Positions 8,702 to 17,234 are shown, counted from the first letter of the stretch. The stretch is 48,994 nt of DNA from Bacillus solimangrovi (GCF_001742425.1 NZ_MJEH01000020.1:1-48994); one strand, 5' to 3'. Numbers and translations: made by a program. The notes: generated from the letters alone by a model not told the origin.

Positions 8702-10183
8702 AATTTGTGCTAATCTATTTAATTTTTCATGTGTCGTTTCAATAAATGTTTCGTTGTATGCTTTTGGCTCTTTTGGATTTGCAAAGCGTGTAATTTTTCT
8801 TGTAGTCGGATCTACAAACTTACTCGCAGCTCCACATCCTAGTCCTAAGATCGTTTGCTGCTCTTCCATAATTAAAATGTTATATAAGCTCTCTTGCTGT
8901 GGCAAAGCATAACCTACATTTTCTAAATTACCGAGAATATTCTTTTGGCGATATAAATAATAAGGTGCATAACCCTTTTCATCTGTCCAATCGGAAGACA
9001 TTTTCATCATTTCAGTAATCTCATCTCGGTCAGCAACTTTGTATTTTTCCTTATTTTTTGTCATTTCCGATGCTCGTTTGAATGACAAAGTATGCACCGT
9101 TAATGATTCAGGCATCAATTTTTCCGTCTCTATCAATGAATTTTCAAATTCCTCTACACCTTCACCTGGTAAACCAATAATTAAATCCATATTAATGTTA
9201 TTCATGCCCATTTCACGAGCAAGCCAAAACTTTTCAATCGTTTCTTCTACCGTATGATGACGACCGATTGCCTTTAATGTTTCTTGTGTATAGCTTTGTG
9301 GATTAATACTGATGCGATCGATATTCCATTTCTTCAATACATTAAGCTTATCAGTTGTAATGGTATCTGGCCTACCTGCCTCTACTGTAACTTCTCGTAC
9401 ATGCTCCATATGTGGAAACGAACGATACATCGTTTCATACAAGCTATCCATCTCAACTGCTGAAATACTCGTTGGTGTTCCACCACCAAAGTAGATCGTT
9501 GTAATCTTGATATTGTTTTCTTTTAACCACTTGCCCGTTTCTTCAATTTCATAATGTAAGCCAGCTAAAAATCCATCAACAGAACCTTGTCGTCCATTGA
9601 TTGCATAGGCAGGAAATGTGCAATACGCACACTTTGTTGGGCAAAATGGGATTCCTATATAGATGCTGATTTCGTTTGATACTTCATATAAATCAGGAAT
9701 TACTGCAAGCTGTCTATCGACAATTTTTTGCATTAGGTTAATCTTCTCATTCGTAATCAAATAATTGTCTTTCAATTGCCGATGTGCTTGCTCTAGAGGC
9801 ATATTTTGAAGCATTTGATGAAGAAGCTTTGTTGGTCGAATACCTGTTAATGTGCCCCAAGGCTGAGTTACGTTTGTATACTGTTGGAGTAATTTTAAAT
9901 AGACAAAGTTCACAACATGCTTTAATCGTTTTCTGTTTTCTTTATCATCTATATCAACATTAATCGGGGCAGGGTATTCACTGTTAAAGTGCTTCTTATC
10001 TAACTGACTATCCAACACAGCTGATAAATTCACTTCTTTCTCACCTTGCCAATCAAAGGATACCTTCAAATCTGCTTGTTCATCTTTATCAAAAACTAAA
10101 ATTGGTTCCTCAAAGAATAATTTTGTTACTGCCTCTATATTTCGCTCGAATATTTCATTCAAGCCTTTAATCAATATCTTCAT
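8681..10183 (-). CDS. hemZ: HemZ, radical SAM coproporphyrinogen dehydrogenase-like
   Basis: This 500-residue protein has an N-terminal HemZ-specific region (about 1-165) and a radical SAM domain whose Cys181-x3-Cys185-x2-Cys188 (CPTKCAYC) binds the 4Fe-4S cluster. FGGGTPT and VEAGRPDT are further SAM-binding segments. Family members are proposed to oxidise coproporphyrinogen III without oxygen; B. subtilis HemZ is a paralogue of HemN. GTG 10192 is open, but AGGTG is best spaced to ATG 10183. It lies next to yhaX, as in B. subtilis, but a terminator separates the two. Confidence 0.93.
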   Translation of the reverse strand: MKILIKGLNEIFERNIEAVTKLFFEEPILVFDKDEQADLKVSFDWQGEKEVNLSAVLDSQLDKKHFNSEYPAPINVDIDDKENRKRLKHVVNFVYLKLLQQYTNVTQPWGTLTGIRPTKLLHQMLQNMPLEQAHRQLKDNYLITNEKINLMQKIVDRQLAVIPDLYEVSNEISIYIGIPFCPTKCAYCTFPAYAINGRQGSVDGFLAGLHYEIEETGKWLKENNIKITTIYFGGGTPTSISAVEMDSLYETMYRSFPHMEHVREVTVEAGRPDTITTDKLNVLKKWNIDRISINPQSYTQETLKAIGRHHTVEETIEKFWLAREMGMNNINMDLIIGLPGEGVEEFENSLIETEKLMPESLTVHTLSFKRASEMTKNKEKYKVADRDEITEMMKMSSDWTDEKGYAPYYLYRQKNILGNLENVGYALPQQESLYNILIMEEQQTILGLGCGAASKFVDPTTRKITRFANPKEPKAYNETFIETTHEKLNRLAQIYKNNTL

Positions 10184-10280
10184 ATTAGTCACCTACTTTT
10201 CCACGCTCAATATCTTTTACAGTGTAATGGATAAGAAAACAAGTCGTCAATATTAGAAAGGTCAAGTAACTATATCTATT

Positions 10281-10328
10281 AAAAAAAGCAATGACTGTCG
10301 TTTTGTTTTGACAGTCATTGCTTTTTTT
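10281..10328. terminator. Strong terminator of yhaX
   Basis: Eighteen-bp perfect arms 10281-10298 and 10311-10328 (starting AAAAAAAGCAATGACTGT) end in seven A's or T's, so it can act in both directions. It separates yhaX from hemZ. Confidence 0.9.
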
Positions 10329-10393
10329 AGTTTTTGCAAATTACATTAAGTACTTCAATGTTTATTTAATATCGATAAGTTTATTTTCACGAT

Positions 10394-11257
10394 TTACGAT
10401 CTCATATTTTCCTTCACTTGTTTTACGTTCATTTGCTTTCGAAAATGTTCCTTTACCATATAAGCTAACCCATTTTGGTCGTTACTTCTTGTTACCCAAT
10501 CTGCCACCATTTTGACTTCTGTTGAAGCATTACCCATTGCTACTCCTAAGCCAACATTAGAAATCATTGGTATATCATCAATCCCATCACCTATCACAAC
10601 CATCTCATCCAATGATATACCAAGCTGTTCACCAAGTACTTGTAAACCATTTAATTTTGAGACATTTAGAGTAGTAATTTCTAACTTATTTGCATTCACA
10701 ACATTAGTTGAAAATTCAGGAAACCTTTCAGTTAATAAATGTGCAACCTCTTTCATTTCCTCTGGTTCAGTGAAATGAACGTCTATTTTAGGTGTTGAAA
10801 CAGGGTGATCACGAAGATTATCACTTAATGAGTCAACAAATTGTATTGGATAAAATAACGGGTCACCTGTTCCGAGCACAGTTTTGGCAATTAAGTTATT
10901 CTTTCTTTTTATCTGATTTCCAATCGAGTACCTTTCATTCAATAATCGGATGTGACAATTAAAACTTTCGAGTACTTGTACGACATTAAATGTCTGTTCT
11001 TCCTCAATATGTCTTGCAAATACAAGGTTATCTAGAGAAGATCCAACAATCGCACCACTATGTGTAATTAACAAAGAATCAAGTTTTAATGCCTTTGCAA
11101 CTTTTTTAGCTGATGAAAAATTCCGACTCGTTACGAGTGTCACATATACATCTTTATTTTTTACAAATTCAATTGCTTCTTTCGATACGCGTAATAAGCG
11201 GCCATTGGACCTTAATAAAGTGCCATCAATATTTATAGCTAATAGCCGATATATCAT
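10394..11257 (-). CDS. yhaX: YhaX, HAD-superfamily (Cof-type) protein with altered motif I
   Basis: This 287-residue HAD-IIB protein keeps motif II (TLVTSRN), motif IV (VVIGDGIDDIPMI) and a C2 cap (about residues 85-195). Motif I reads NIDGT at residues 9-13 where active phosphatases have DxDGT, so the nucleophilic Asp is Asn9; the codon is AAT. The general-acid Asp11 is kept. This predicts loss of phosphatase activity and perhaps a binding or regulatory role. AAGGAGAGG precedes ATG 11257. The gene is adjacent to hemZ, as in B. subtilis. Confidence 0.88.
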   Translation of the reverse strand: MIYRLLAINIDGTLLRSNGRLLRVSKEAIEFVKNKDVYVTLVTSRNFSSAKKVAKALKLDSLLITHSGAIVGSSLDNLVFARHIEEEQTFNVVQVLESFNCHIRLLNERYSIGNQIKRKNNLIAKTVLGTGDPLFYPIQFVDSLSDNLRDHPVSTPKIDVHFTEPEEMKEVAHLLTERFPEFSTNVVNANKLEITTLNVSKLNGLQVLGEQLGISLDEMVVIGDGIDDIPMISNVGLGVAMGNASTEVKMVADWVTRSNDQNGLAYMVKEHFRKQMNVKQVKENMRS

Positions 11258-11513
11258 ATAATCCTCTCCTTATTGAAATACTTAGGTGTGCTTTACTTCA
11301 AACTTATGTAAAGGATGAATTAAATAGAACCAAGCTTTCAGAAGAAGAGTATAATAAAGTTTAGCTGCAAATATTGCGGAAGAACGGTTATCTTCTATTT
11401 ATACTTAGTGTACTATTTTAATGAATTTATTAGTGATAATTAACATGTAATAAAAGGTGCTTATTACAAACCCCAAAATAACTCGTAATAATTACATACC
11501 TTTTTGAGAGGAT
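11258..11513. other. Intergenic stretch with gene-like remnants
   Basis: No gene with a proper start is seen. One plus-strand frame (about 11270-11360) ends LNRTKLSEEEYNKV and a stop; another (11324-11443) contains KFSCKYCGRT with a CxxC pair but has no ATG, GTG or TTG. Both look protein-like and may be decayed coding sequence. A TATAAT lies at about 11349-11354. Confidence 0.3.
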
Positions 11514-11663
11514 ATGAACGTATTGATGCAAAAACCCATATTCGTATCTTTCATTGTTTTATTTTCTATCTATAGCTTGTATAAAATTTTTGTAGAAAAT
11601 GACGAGTCAGTGATAGTATTGCTTCCTCTTTTATTACTTTACATATTTATAAAAGAAACCTGA
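11514..11663 (+). CDS. Possible 49-residue two-helix membrane protein
   Basis: A 50-codon frame starts MNVLMQKPIFVSFIVLFSIY and ends LLLYIFIKET. It has two hydrophobic segments (about residues 9-25 and 34-46) around a short acidic turn (VENDES), the shape of a small hairpin membrane protein. GAGAGG lies only 2 nt before the ATG, so TTG codon 4 or ATG codon 5 may be the real start. I do not recognise a family. The composition is convincing, but such frames can occur by chance in AT-rich DNA. Confidence 0.45.
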   Translation: MNVLMQKPIFVSFIVLFSIYSLYKIFVENDESVIVLLPLLLLYIFIKET

Positions 11664-11685
11664 GATAAGTTATTAAATTTAATTA

Positions 11686-11713
11686 TCAAAAAACCCCTAC
11701 ATCAGTAGGGGTT
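11686..11713 (-). terminator. Terminator of yheA
   Basis: AACCCCTAC (11692-11700) and GTAGGGGTT (11705-11713) form a tight ATCA-loop hairpin, followed on the minus strand by TTTTTTGATAATT. Confidence 0.9.
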
Positions 11714-11721
11714 GATTGGTT

Positions 11722-12075
11722 TTATGCTTCTTCTGGTGCACCATATAGTTCTTCAAGTGGTTTCATAATGATTTTATTTAATTCATTTACAACTAAACTC
11801 ATGCGTTGTTCAACTTCCATTAACTTCGAAATTTTCTCATGCTGTTGAACAAGTTCCACAACTTGTTGTGCCTTTAGCACTTCTTCCTCTGTAATTTCTT
11901 CACCTTGCATTTGTTTGCGTTGAAGATCAAGTTGAATATTACGGAAGTTTTCGAACATTGTTCTTGCTGATTCATCTTCGTTCACTTCTGCGTAAACTGC
12001 TTTTAATTCTTGAAAATCATCACTTTCACGAACTGCTTTTTCTAACTCATATGCTGCATCATAAACATTTGCCAT
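11722..12075 (-). CDS. yheA: YheA, YlbF/YmcA family protein
   Basis: This 117-residue, almost entirely alpha-helical protein is rich in Glu, Gln and Leu, with the Com_YlbF family pattern (MANVYDAAYELEKAVRESDDF). YlbF and YmcA, relatives in B. subtilis, belong to a complex with YaaT that affects RNase Y and development. YheA itself has no firm role that I know. The upstream in-frame ATG is rejected because GGAGGG sits 7 nt before ATG 12075. It lies downstream of yheB as in B. subtilis, but with a gap of about 145 bp. Confidence 0.9.
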   Translation of the reverse strand: MANVYDAAYELEKAVRESDDFQELKAVYAEVNEDESARTMFENFRNIQLDLQRKQMQGEEITEEEVLKAQQVVELVQQHEKISKLMEVEQRMSLVVNELNKIIMKPLEELYGAPEEA

Positions 12076-12221
12076 TAATAATCCCTCCACATATTATTTC
12101 TTTGCTTATTAGCACTTATTATAAAACAATTGCAAAAAACACTACAATTTTTTATCTATGAAAGAGCTTCACTTACACACTATATCAAATGAATAGTAAC
12201 TTTTCAGTACAATTTCAATAT

Positions 12222-13358
12222 TTATCGAACCAGGAGAACAATGAAACCTTGAACGATACCAATAATGCCTCCTAATAACGCACCTAGATAAGTTATCATC
12301 TTAAATTCACGTTTTGAAATAGATAGAACCATTTCCTCCAAACGTTCTACTGAGAAAGACTCAACCTGTTCTTTAACGATGTCTTCCAAATGTAGACGCT
12401 CCATCATTTGTTCTATTCTGTCAGCAACAAACTCTCCTGTCATTTCGACAAGCTTTGGCACAATTACTTCTAAAATATGTTGTTCATAGTTATGAAGAAA
12501 TGAATAGACAGGTTTATTTAACCATTCTTGAATAGGTAAGTGCTTTTTAATTTGATTATTTAGAAAATCAATCACATTCTCTTTCCCTATCACTTCTTCA
12601 ACCTTTGAAATTGGCCAAGTTTGTACCTTCTCCCATTCTTTCTTCAATAGGCTTTCTAATGTGCCCTTTGTTGTATCATGGCTTAAGAATTTTACAACTT
12701 CTGGCTGGACTTTCCGAACGAGCGTTTCATTATCTACAAACATTGAAATCATATTGCCTAGTTTCCCTTGATTTTGCAAGAATGCTTCCATCATTTCGCG
12801 AAGCTTCTCATAACCCTCATCACTCTCAAAATAAGTTAATCCTTTATTAAGAATATACTCTGTAACGTGTGGTATTTTCCCCTCTGCTTTCTTGAGTAAC
12901 TGTTCTGGCATTACGTTAGAGATCGTTTTACTTCTTAATTCACCCAAAGTCCTCTCGTAACTTTCTTCCACAAACAACTCAAGCTTTCCTTCAATTTTCT
13001 CAGAAACTTTCTTTACACCAAAGCTTTCTATCCATTCTTTAATTGTTTTTTCTTTTCTCATAAAGCGAAGCACTTCATTTTGTGCCCAATCTACCATACC
13101 CATCATGAATGCCTTATCAGAGAATTTACGTCGAATACTTTCTGGTGTTAACAAATGCTCAACAACCATTCGACCAAGTTGCACAGCTAGTTCTTCTCTG
13201 CGTTTTGGAATCAACCCAGGAGTAAAAGGTAAACGCTTTTTCCCTATATAGATTGGCTTATATGGGCGAAAAAGCATTTTAATTGCCAATGAATTTGTAA
13301 ACCCACCAATAACTGCACCAATTATTGCCATAAATGCGATTAACGCAAAAAACTCCAT
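12222..13358 (-). CDS. yheB: YheB, DUF445 membrane protein
   Basis: This 378-residue DUF445 protein has one hydrophobic helix at each end (about residues 3-22 and 355-376). The N-terminal block [20 protein letters not shown] and [11 protein letters not shown] are family hallmarks. The middle is a long charged helical region that would sit outside or inside the membrane as a rod. The function is unknown. AAGG is 9 nt before Met 13358 but only 3 nt before Met 13364, so the later start is preferred. Confidence 0.92.
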   Translation of the reverse strand: MEFFALIAFMAIIGAVIGGFTNSLAIKMLFRPYKPIYIGKKRLPFTPGLIPKRREELAVQLGRMVVEHLLTPESIRRKFSDKAFMMGMVDWAQNEVLRFMRKEKTIKEWIESFGVKKVSEKIEGKLELFVEESYERTLGELRSKTISNVMPEQLLKKAEGKIPHVTEYILNKGLTYFESDEGYEKLREMMEAFLQNQGKLGNMISMFVDNETLVRKVQPEVVKFLSHDTTKGTLESLLKKEWEKVQTWPISKVEEVIGKENVIDFLNNQIKKHLPIQEWLNKPVYSFLHNYEQHILEVIVPKLVEMTGEFVADRIEQMMERLHLEDIVKEQVESFSVERLEEMVLSISKREFKMITYLGALLGGIIGIVQGFIVLLVR

Positions 13359-13565
13359 CGTCATCTACCTTCCATTTGAATGTATATCATTCTAATGATA
13401 CCAGTATTTGTTGATAGAGTCATCTTCTATACAATTATGTACAATTTCACTTCCACTCATAACAAAAAATATTCCGTAACAGCTTATGAGAGAATATGAA
13501 ATTTATGTTAAGTTATATATAGGTTATTAAGGTCAAACTCTAGAGAATATAGGAGGCACAACAAA

Positions 13566-13775
13566 TTGATTTCACATTTTCAATATAAAGAACGTAATAA
13601 GGATTTAGCAGGTTGGAGCTTCTCATTTTTTTATAAAAAAACGCGTTATAGTGGACTATATCATCGTAACGGTGAAGTTGAATGGTATGAACCCGCGCCT
13701 GAGAATGATAAGAAAGAATATCTGCAATCACACCTTCACGAATTAATGTTATTTCACGTATATGAAGAAAAGTAA
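13566..13775 (+). CDS. yheE: YheE-like small protein (TTG start)
   Basis: This 69-residue protein begins ISHFQYKERNKDLAGWSFSF and is rich in Tyr, Phe and charged residues, with no cysteine. It fits the small YheE family of Bacillus, and its place beside yheB supports that. The start is TTG 13566, with AGGAGG 9 nt upstream. The function is unknown. A second small gene on the same strand follows 60 bp on and they may share a transcript. Confidence 0.75.
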   Translation: MISHFQYKERNKDLAGWSFSFFYKKTRYSGLYHRNGEVEWYEPAPENDKKEYLQSHLHELMLFHVYEEK

Positions 13776-13835
13776 TTTTTACTATTCATAATAACGACTT
13801 ACCGACCTCAAACTAATAGCTGAGGAGGGATAATC

Positions 13836-14012
13836 ATGGATAAAGAACGAAATGATCTTGAGTATGAAGGACGACGTGAGGCATTTCTCGATTACGACCG
13901 CATGCTTAATGAAGGATTAGCTGGAGGAATGGTCGTTAATCGTTATCCTTTAGCACAAATTGAAGAATCATCTGATCTCCCACTTCATGAAGATCCTCCA
14001 GCAAAATGTTAA
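13836..14012 (+). CDS. Conserved-looking 58-residue hypothetical protein
   Basis: MDKERNDLEYEGRREAFLDY begins this 58-residue acidic protein, which continues DRMLNEGLAGGMVVN and ends DPPAKC. GAGGAGGG lies 7 nt before the ATG, and a strong terminator follows 15 nt after the stop. The RBS, composition and context support a real gene. It resembles small Bacillus proteins of unknown function, and I cannot name the family. It may be cotranscribed with yheE. Confidence 0.75.
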   Translation: MDKERNDLEYEGRREAFLDYDRMLNEGLAGGMVVNRYPLAQIEESSDLPLHEDPPAKC

Positions 14013-14027
14013 CTTAAAGCAAAAAAT

Positions 14028-14080
14028 AAAACAAACCATCAATAGGAGTATTCATTCATCTCCAATTGATGGTTTGTTTT
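14028..14080. terminator. Bidirectional terminator between the small ORF and the CstR-like gene
   Basis: Sixteen-bp perfect arms 14028-14043 and 14065-14080 (AAAACAAACCATCAAT and its complement), with an inner GGAG/CTCC pair, end in A- and T-tracts on the two sides. It serves convergent transcripts. Confidence 0.88.
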
Positions 14081-14132
14081 ACCAATAAACTTAACGTAGC
14101 TCAATTTCATATTAAGAAGTGACTTGTGTTAT

Positions 14133-14393
14133 CTAGCGACTCTTCACAATCATTTGAACAGCTTCTTTAATAACATCATCTGCACTTTCGCCTTTTTCTG
14201 TTTGTGCACGAATACATGCCTCAAGATTCTTTGCAACAACATAACCAATTGTCCGATCAACCGCAGAGCGAGCTGCTGATAATTGCGTAATGACATCTTT
14301 ACAGTCTTTCTCTTCTTCCATCATTCTTAATACACCACGAATTTGTCCTTCAATTCTCTTTAGACGATTCTTCATATCTCGAGGATATTCCAA
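14133..14393 (-). CDS. CsoR/RcnR-family repressor, CstR (persulfide-sensor) type
   Basis: This 86-residue all-helical repressor begins MEYPRDMKNRLKRIEGQIRG, the DNA-binding face of the DUF156 family. Copper-sensing CsoR uses Cys-His-Cys; here the positions hold Cys31, Asn56 and Cys60. Cys31/Cys60 without the His is the pattern of CstR and YrkD, which sense persulfides and polysulfides through a cysteine bridge. It is thus more likely a sulfide-stress sensor than a metal sensor. The start is TTG 14393 with AGAGGTG 7 nt upstream. No sulfur-transferase genes adjoin it, so its targets lie elsewhere or in the upstream gap. Confidence 0.85.
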   Translation of the reverse strand: MEYPRDMKNRLKRIEGQIRGVLRMMEEEKDCKDVITQLSAARSAVDRTIGYVVAKNLEACIRAQTEKGESADDVIKEAVQMIVKSR

Positions 14394-14788
14394 TTCTCTT
14401 CACCTCTTTAGAATAATCTTATTTCTGTAATAAATAAGGTCTTTTACTTTATATTATATAAGAAATAGACAAGCATCTTTATTATGGTAATGAGCTTCCA
14501 GATCCTTGGGAAGAAGGTTGTTCTTCTTATCAGATAAATAGTTGAACTCAAACTGTTTGAACCTGATATTAGACTTCTGTAATTGCTTGACTTTCTTATC
14601 ATTAAAACTAATCATATATGCCCTATACCGTATATGGATTATACCGTATTATTCGCTACTTTCACACAAAATCTGTCTGAAATTATTATACATTGCAAAC
14701 CAAACTCGTTCATTAATTAAATCTTCTTAACGTTTTTCTTGTCTTAAAGGAAAATTCTTATTGATAGACATGTAATTATAAATAGAGG
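14394..14788. other. Regulatory-looking intergenic region with paired repeats
   Basis: No gene is seen in these 395 bp. CTTATTT (14418-14424) and AAATAAG (14432-14438) form an inverted repeat just upstream of the CstR-like gene and may be its operator. Further up, TATACCGTAT occurs twice at 14624-14633 and 14640-14649, exactly 16 bp apart. I see no clear terminator for the ABC operon that ends at 14789. Confidence 0.4.
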
Positions 14789-15532
14789 TTATTGATTAAT
14801 CATCTTACTAAGAAATTGTCTCGTTCTTGCTTCCTTAGGAGCAGTAAACATGACTTCAGGATGTGCATCTTCAACTACATAACCGTCTGCCATGAACACA
14901 ACTCGATCAGCTACATCACGTGCAAAAGCCATTTCATGGGTAACAATAATCATCGTTTGTCCCTCAGAAGCAAGGTCTTTTATTACTGACAAAACTTCAC
15001 CTATCAATTCTGGGTCCAAAGCAGATGTTGGTTCATCAAATAAAAGAACTTCAGGCTTCATCATTAACATTCTTGCAATAGCAGCACGTTGCTTCTGACC
15101 TCCAGATAACTCGTCTGGATACTGATCACGCTGTGAGGTTAAACCAACCTTCTCAAGCAACCTCTCTGCTTCTTCAATCAATTGTGTCTTATTACGCTTT
15201 TGTACTACAAGTGGGGCTTCAATTAAGTTCTCTATAACCGTTTTATGTGGAAACAAATGAAAGTGTTGAAATACCATGCCCGAATATTGACGAATTGCTT
15301 CCTTATCTTTCTTACTTGCTGCTCTATTCGAAAATGTTAATGAAACATCACCAACTGTGATCTTACCCTTCGTTGGGTCTTCCAACAAATTCAAACACCT
15401 CAATAAAGTTGTCTTACCTGAGCCTGATGGACCGATTAAGCATACAACTTCACCTTTACCAACATTAAAATCAATTGAGCGCAACACTTCGTTATCACCG
15501 AACTTCTTACTTAACCCTTCAATTGATATCAT
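14789..15532 (-). CDS. Polar amino-acid ABC transporter ATP-binding protein
   Basis: This 247-residue ATPase has Walker A GPSGSGKT (about 34-41), signature LSGGQKQR (about 141-148), Walker B VLLFDEPTSALD and a switch His (IVTHE). It belongs to the GlnQ/TcyC/TcyN group that energises polar amino-acid import. Its length equals that of B. subtilis TcyC as I recall, and the best guess is cystine or a related sulfur amino acid. It is the last gene of the operon, 15 bp after the permease. An AAAGG stands about 13 nt before ATG 15532, so its RBS is modest. Confidence 0.93.
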   Translation of the reverse strand: MISIEGLSKKFGDNEVLRSIDFNVGKGEVVCLIGPSGSGKTTLLRCLNLLEDPTKGKITVGDVSLTFSNRAASKKDKEAIRQYSGMVFQHFHLFPHKTVIENLIEAPLVVQKRNKTQLIEEAERLLEKVGLTSQRDQYPDELSGGQKQRAAIARMLMMKPEVLLFDEPTSALDPELIGEVLSVIKDLASEGQTMIIVTHEMAFARDVADRVVFMADGYVVEDAHPEVMFTAPKEARTRQFLSKMINQ

Positions 15533-15547
15533 TTATATCCCAACCTT

Positions 15548-16231
15548 TCACGATTGCACATAACGATTGTGACGTTTTTCAAGATAATCTTGAGCAATAG
15601 TGATAACTGTACAAATTCCCCAGTATATAAGTGCAACTAAAATGTACATAGTCAAACTCTCATATGTTTGTCCTGCAATCACCTTTGCTCGATAGAATAG
15701 ATCAGGAACAGTAATGACCATCGTAAGTGATGTACCTTTGATAATATCCATAAAAATACTAGATAATGGAGGTAATGCAATTCGAACAGCTTGTGGCAAA
15801 ATAATTCGACGCATCGTTTGCCAATAAGACATTCTTAATGTCTCAGCTGCTTCCCATTGTCCTTTTGGCACTGATAGAATAGATGAACGAATGACCTCAG
15901 CTGCATATGCTGCAAAATGAATACTAATTCCGATGATCGCAGCAGTAATTGGCTCAAGTTCAATCCCAACCATAGGTAAACCAAAATATAAAATGAATAA
16001 CAACACTAATAACGGAGTTCCTCGCATGAAAGAAATATAAATTCTTGCTGGCCATGAAAGAAGAGGCATTTTTGATAACCTTGCTAAAGCGATAAAAAGT
16101 CCTAATATAAGTGCAATAAACATACTAACAATTGATATAAGTATTGTATACCAAGCACCTTGTAAAATATATGGAAGTGACTCTAAAACTAATTCGATAT
16201 TAAACAGATACTCAAATTTAAAATCCGACAT
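15548..16231 (-). CDS. Polar amino-acid ABC transporter permease
   Basis: This 227-residue His/Glu/Gln/Arg/opine-type (HEQRO) permease has about five membrane helices, the start motif GAWYTILIS and the ATPase-coupling EAA loop (WEAAETLRMSYWQTMRRIILPQA begins that segment). It would form a homodimer in the membrane. The frame opens at a TTG (16255), but GAGGTG is 6 nt before ATG 16231, which is taken as the start. A hairpin separates it from the binding-protein gene upstream, so it is probably expressed less. Confidence 0.92.
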   Translation of the reverse strand: MSDFKFEYLFNIELVLESLPYILQGAWYTILISIVSMFIALILGLFIALARLSKMPLLSWPARIYISFMRGTPLLVLLFILYFGLPMVGIELEPITAAIIGISIHFAAYAAEVIRSSILSVPKGQWEAAETLRMSYWQTMRRIILPQAVRIALPPLSSIFMDIIKGTSLTMVITVPDLFYRAKVIAGQTYESLTMYILVALIYWGICTVITIAQDYLEKRHNRYVQS

Positions 16232-16284
16232 CTCTTTCACCTCATTCCTATTCAATTATGCTCCCTAGAGTATTTGGATGTTTA

Positions 16285-16317
16285 AAAGAAAAGGAATCAT
16301 AATGATTCCTTTTCTGA
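16285..16317 (-). terminator. Hairpin inside the ABC operon (attenuator or stabiliser)
   Basis: AGAAAAGGAATCAT (16287-16300) is perfectly repeated in inverse at 16302-16315, and TTTTCTTTTAAA follows on the minus strand. It lies between the binding-protein stop and the permease start. It would partly stop transcription, or protect the upstream mRNA 3' end, giving more binding protein than permease. Confidence 0.75.
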
Positions 16318-16321
16318 GTTA

Positions 16322-17164
16322 TTATTTAGTTTCTTCTAGTTCTACAGGATTTGAAACATCTGCACCGTAGAATTTCAATGCGATCTCTTTAATTGTTCCA
16401 TCTTCACGCATCTCTTGAATTACGCTATCTAACTTTTCCTTTACTTCAGTGTTTCCTTTTACCATTACAAATGCGCCAACATTAGGTTCATATTTCACAT
16501 CTTCCGCTACTTTTAGACCTGGACGGTTGTATCTCTCAATTTCTTGTAGTAAAACAAGATGATCATTTAAGTAAGCATCAATTCGACCAATTAAAATATC
16601 GTTAAGAATACCGTCTGTTCCTGAATAAGCAACAACTTCTGCACCATTATTACGAGCGAAGTCAGCATAGTTACTTGTAACAGAGCCACCAGTTTTCTTA
16701 CCCTCTAAATCCTCTGTAGAGAAAATACCTGAGTTATCTTCTTCTCGTACAATCGCTGAACCATACGAATACTTATACGGCTCTGTAAAAAGAAACTTCT
16801 CTTCACGTTCAGGAGTTACTGTAAAATCATTCGCTGCTAAGTCAATTGTTCCAGAACGTAAGCTTGGTAAAATTCCGTCAAATTCCATAGTTTTAAACTC
16901 AGCCTCAATACCAAGTCTGCTCGCTAATTCTCTAACAACTTCTACATCAAAACCTGTTAACTCTTTTGTTTCTTGATCTACATATGTTACTGGGAAATAT
17001 GTACCCTCAGTCCCTACTACAATTTTGCCTGACTCTTCAATCTTTTCCCATGCACTTGGTGTTTCATTAACTTCTGAACTTTGTTCAGTTTCTCCTGCAC
17101 CACATCCTGCAAGAATAATAAGAATCATTGCTACAAATCCAAAAAGCATATTACGTGCCTTCAT
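16322..17164 (-). CDS. Amino-acid (cystine-like) ABC transporter binding lipoprotein
   Basis: This 280-residue family 3 solute-binding protein has a lipobox LILAGC whose Cys21 would be lipidated, anchoring it outside the membrane. The mature part begins with a short acidic linker and then GKIVVGTEGTYFPVTYVD and LTGFDVEVV, the family's ligand-binding start. TSNYADFARNNGAEVV resembles TcyA-like cystine binders. AGAGGGG lies 6 nt before ATG 17164. It is the first gene of the operon, behind a good vegetative promoter at 17206-17234. Confidence 0.93.
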   Translation of the reverse strand: MKARNMLFGFVAMILIILAGCGAGETEQSSEVNETPSAWEKIEESGKIVVGTEGTYFPVTYVDQETKELTGFDVEVVRELASRLGIEAEFKTMEFDGILPSLRSGTIDLAANDFTVTPEREEKFLFTEPYKYSYGSAIVREEDNSGIFSTEDLEGKKTGGSVTSNYADFARNNGAEVVAYSGTDGILNDILIGRIDAYLNDHLVLLQEIERYNRPGLKVAEDVKYEPNVGAFVMVKGNTEVKEKLDSVIQEMREDGTIKEIALKFYGADVSNPVELEETK

Positions 17165-17205
17165 TTAAAACCCCTCTTTTCTGACTATTTTACTCGGTAT
17201 TAAGG

Positions 17206-17234
17206 ATATTAACACGGTAAAACCCGCTCGTCAA
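17206..17234 (-). promoter_or_regulatory. Sigma-A promoter of the ABC operon
   Basis: On the minus strand TTGACG (17229-17234), a 17-nt spacer and TAATAT (17206-17211) match the vegetative consensus. The -35 box overlaps the 3' end of the zinc-ribbon gene. No leader riboswitch is visible in the short 5' UTR. Confidence 0.75.
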
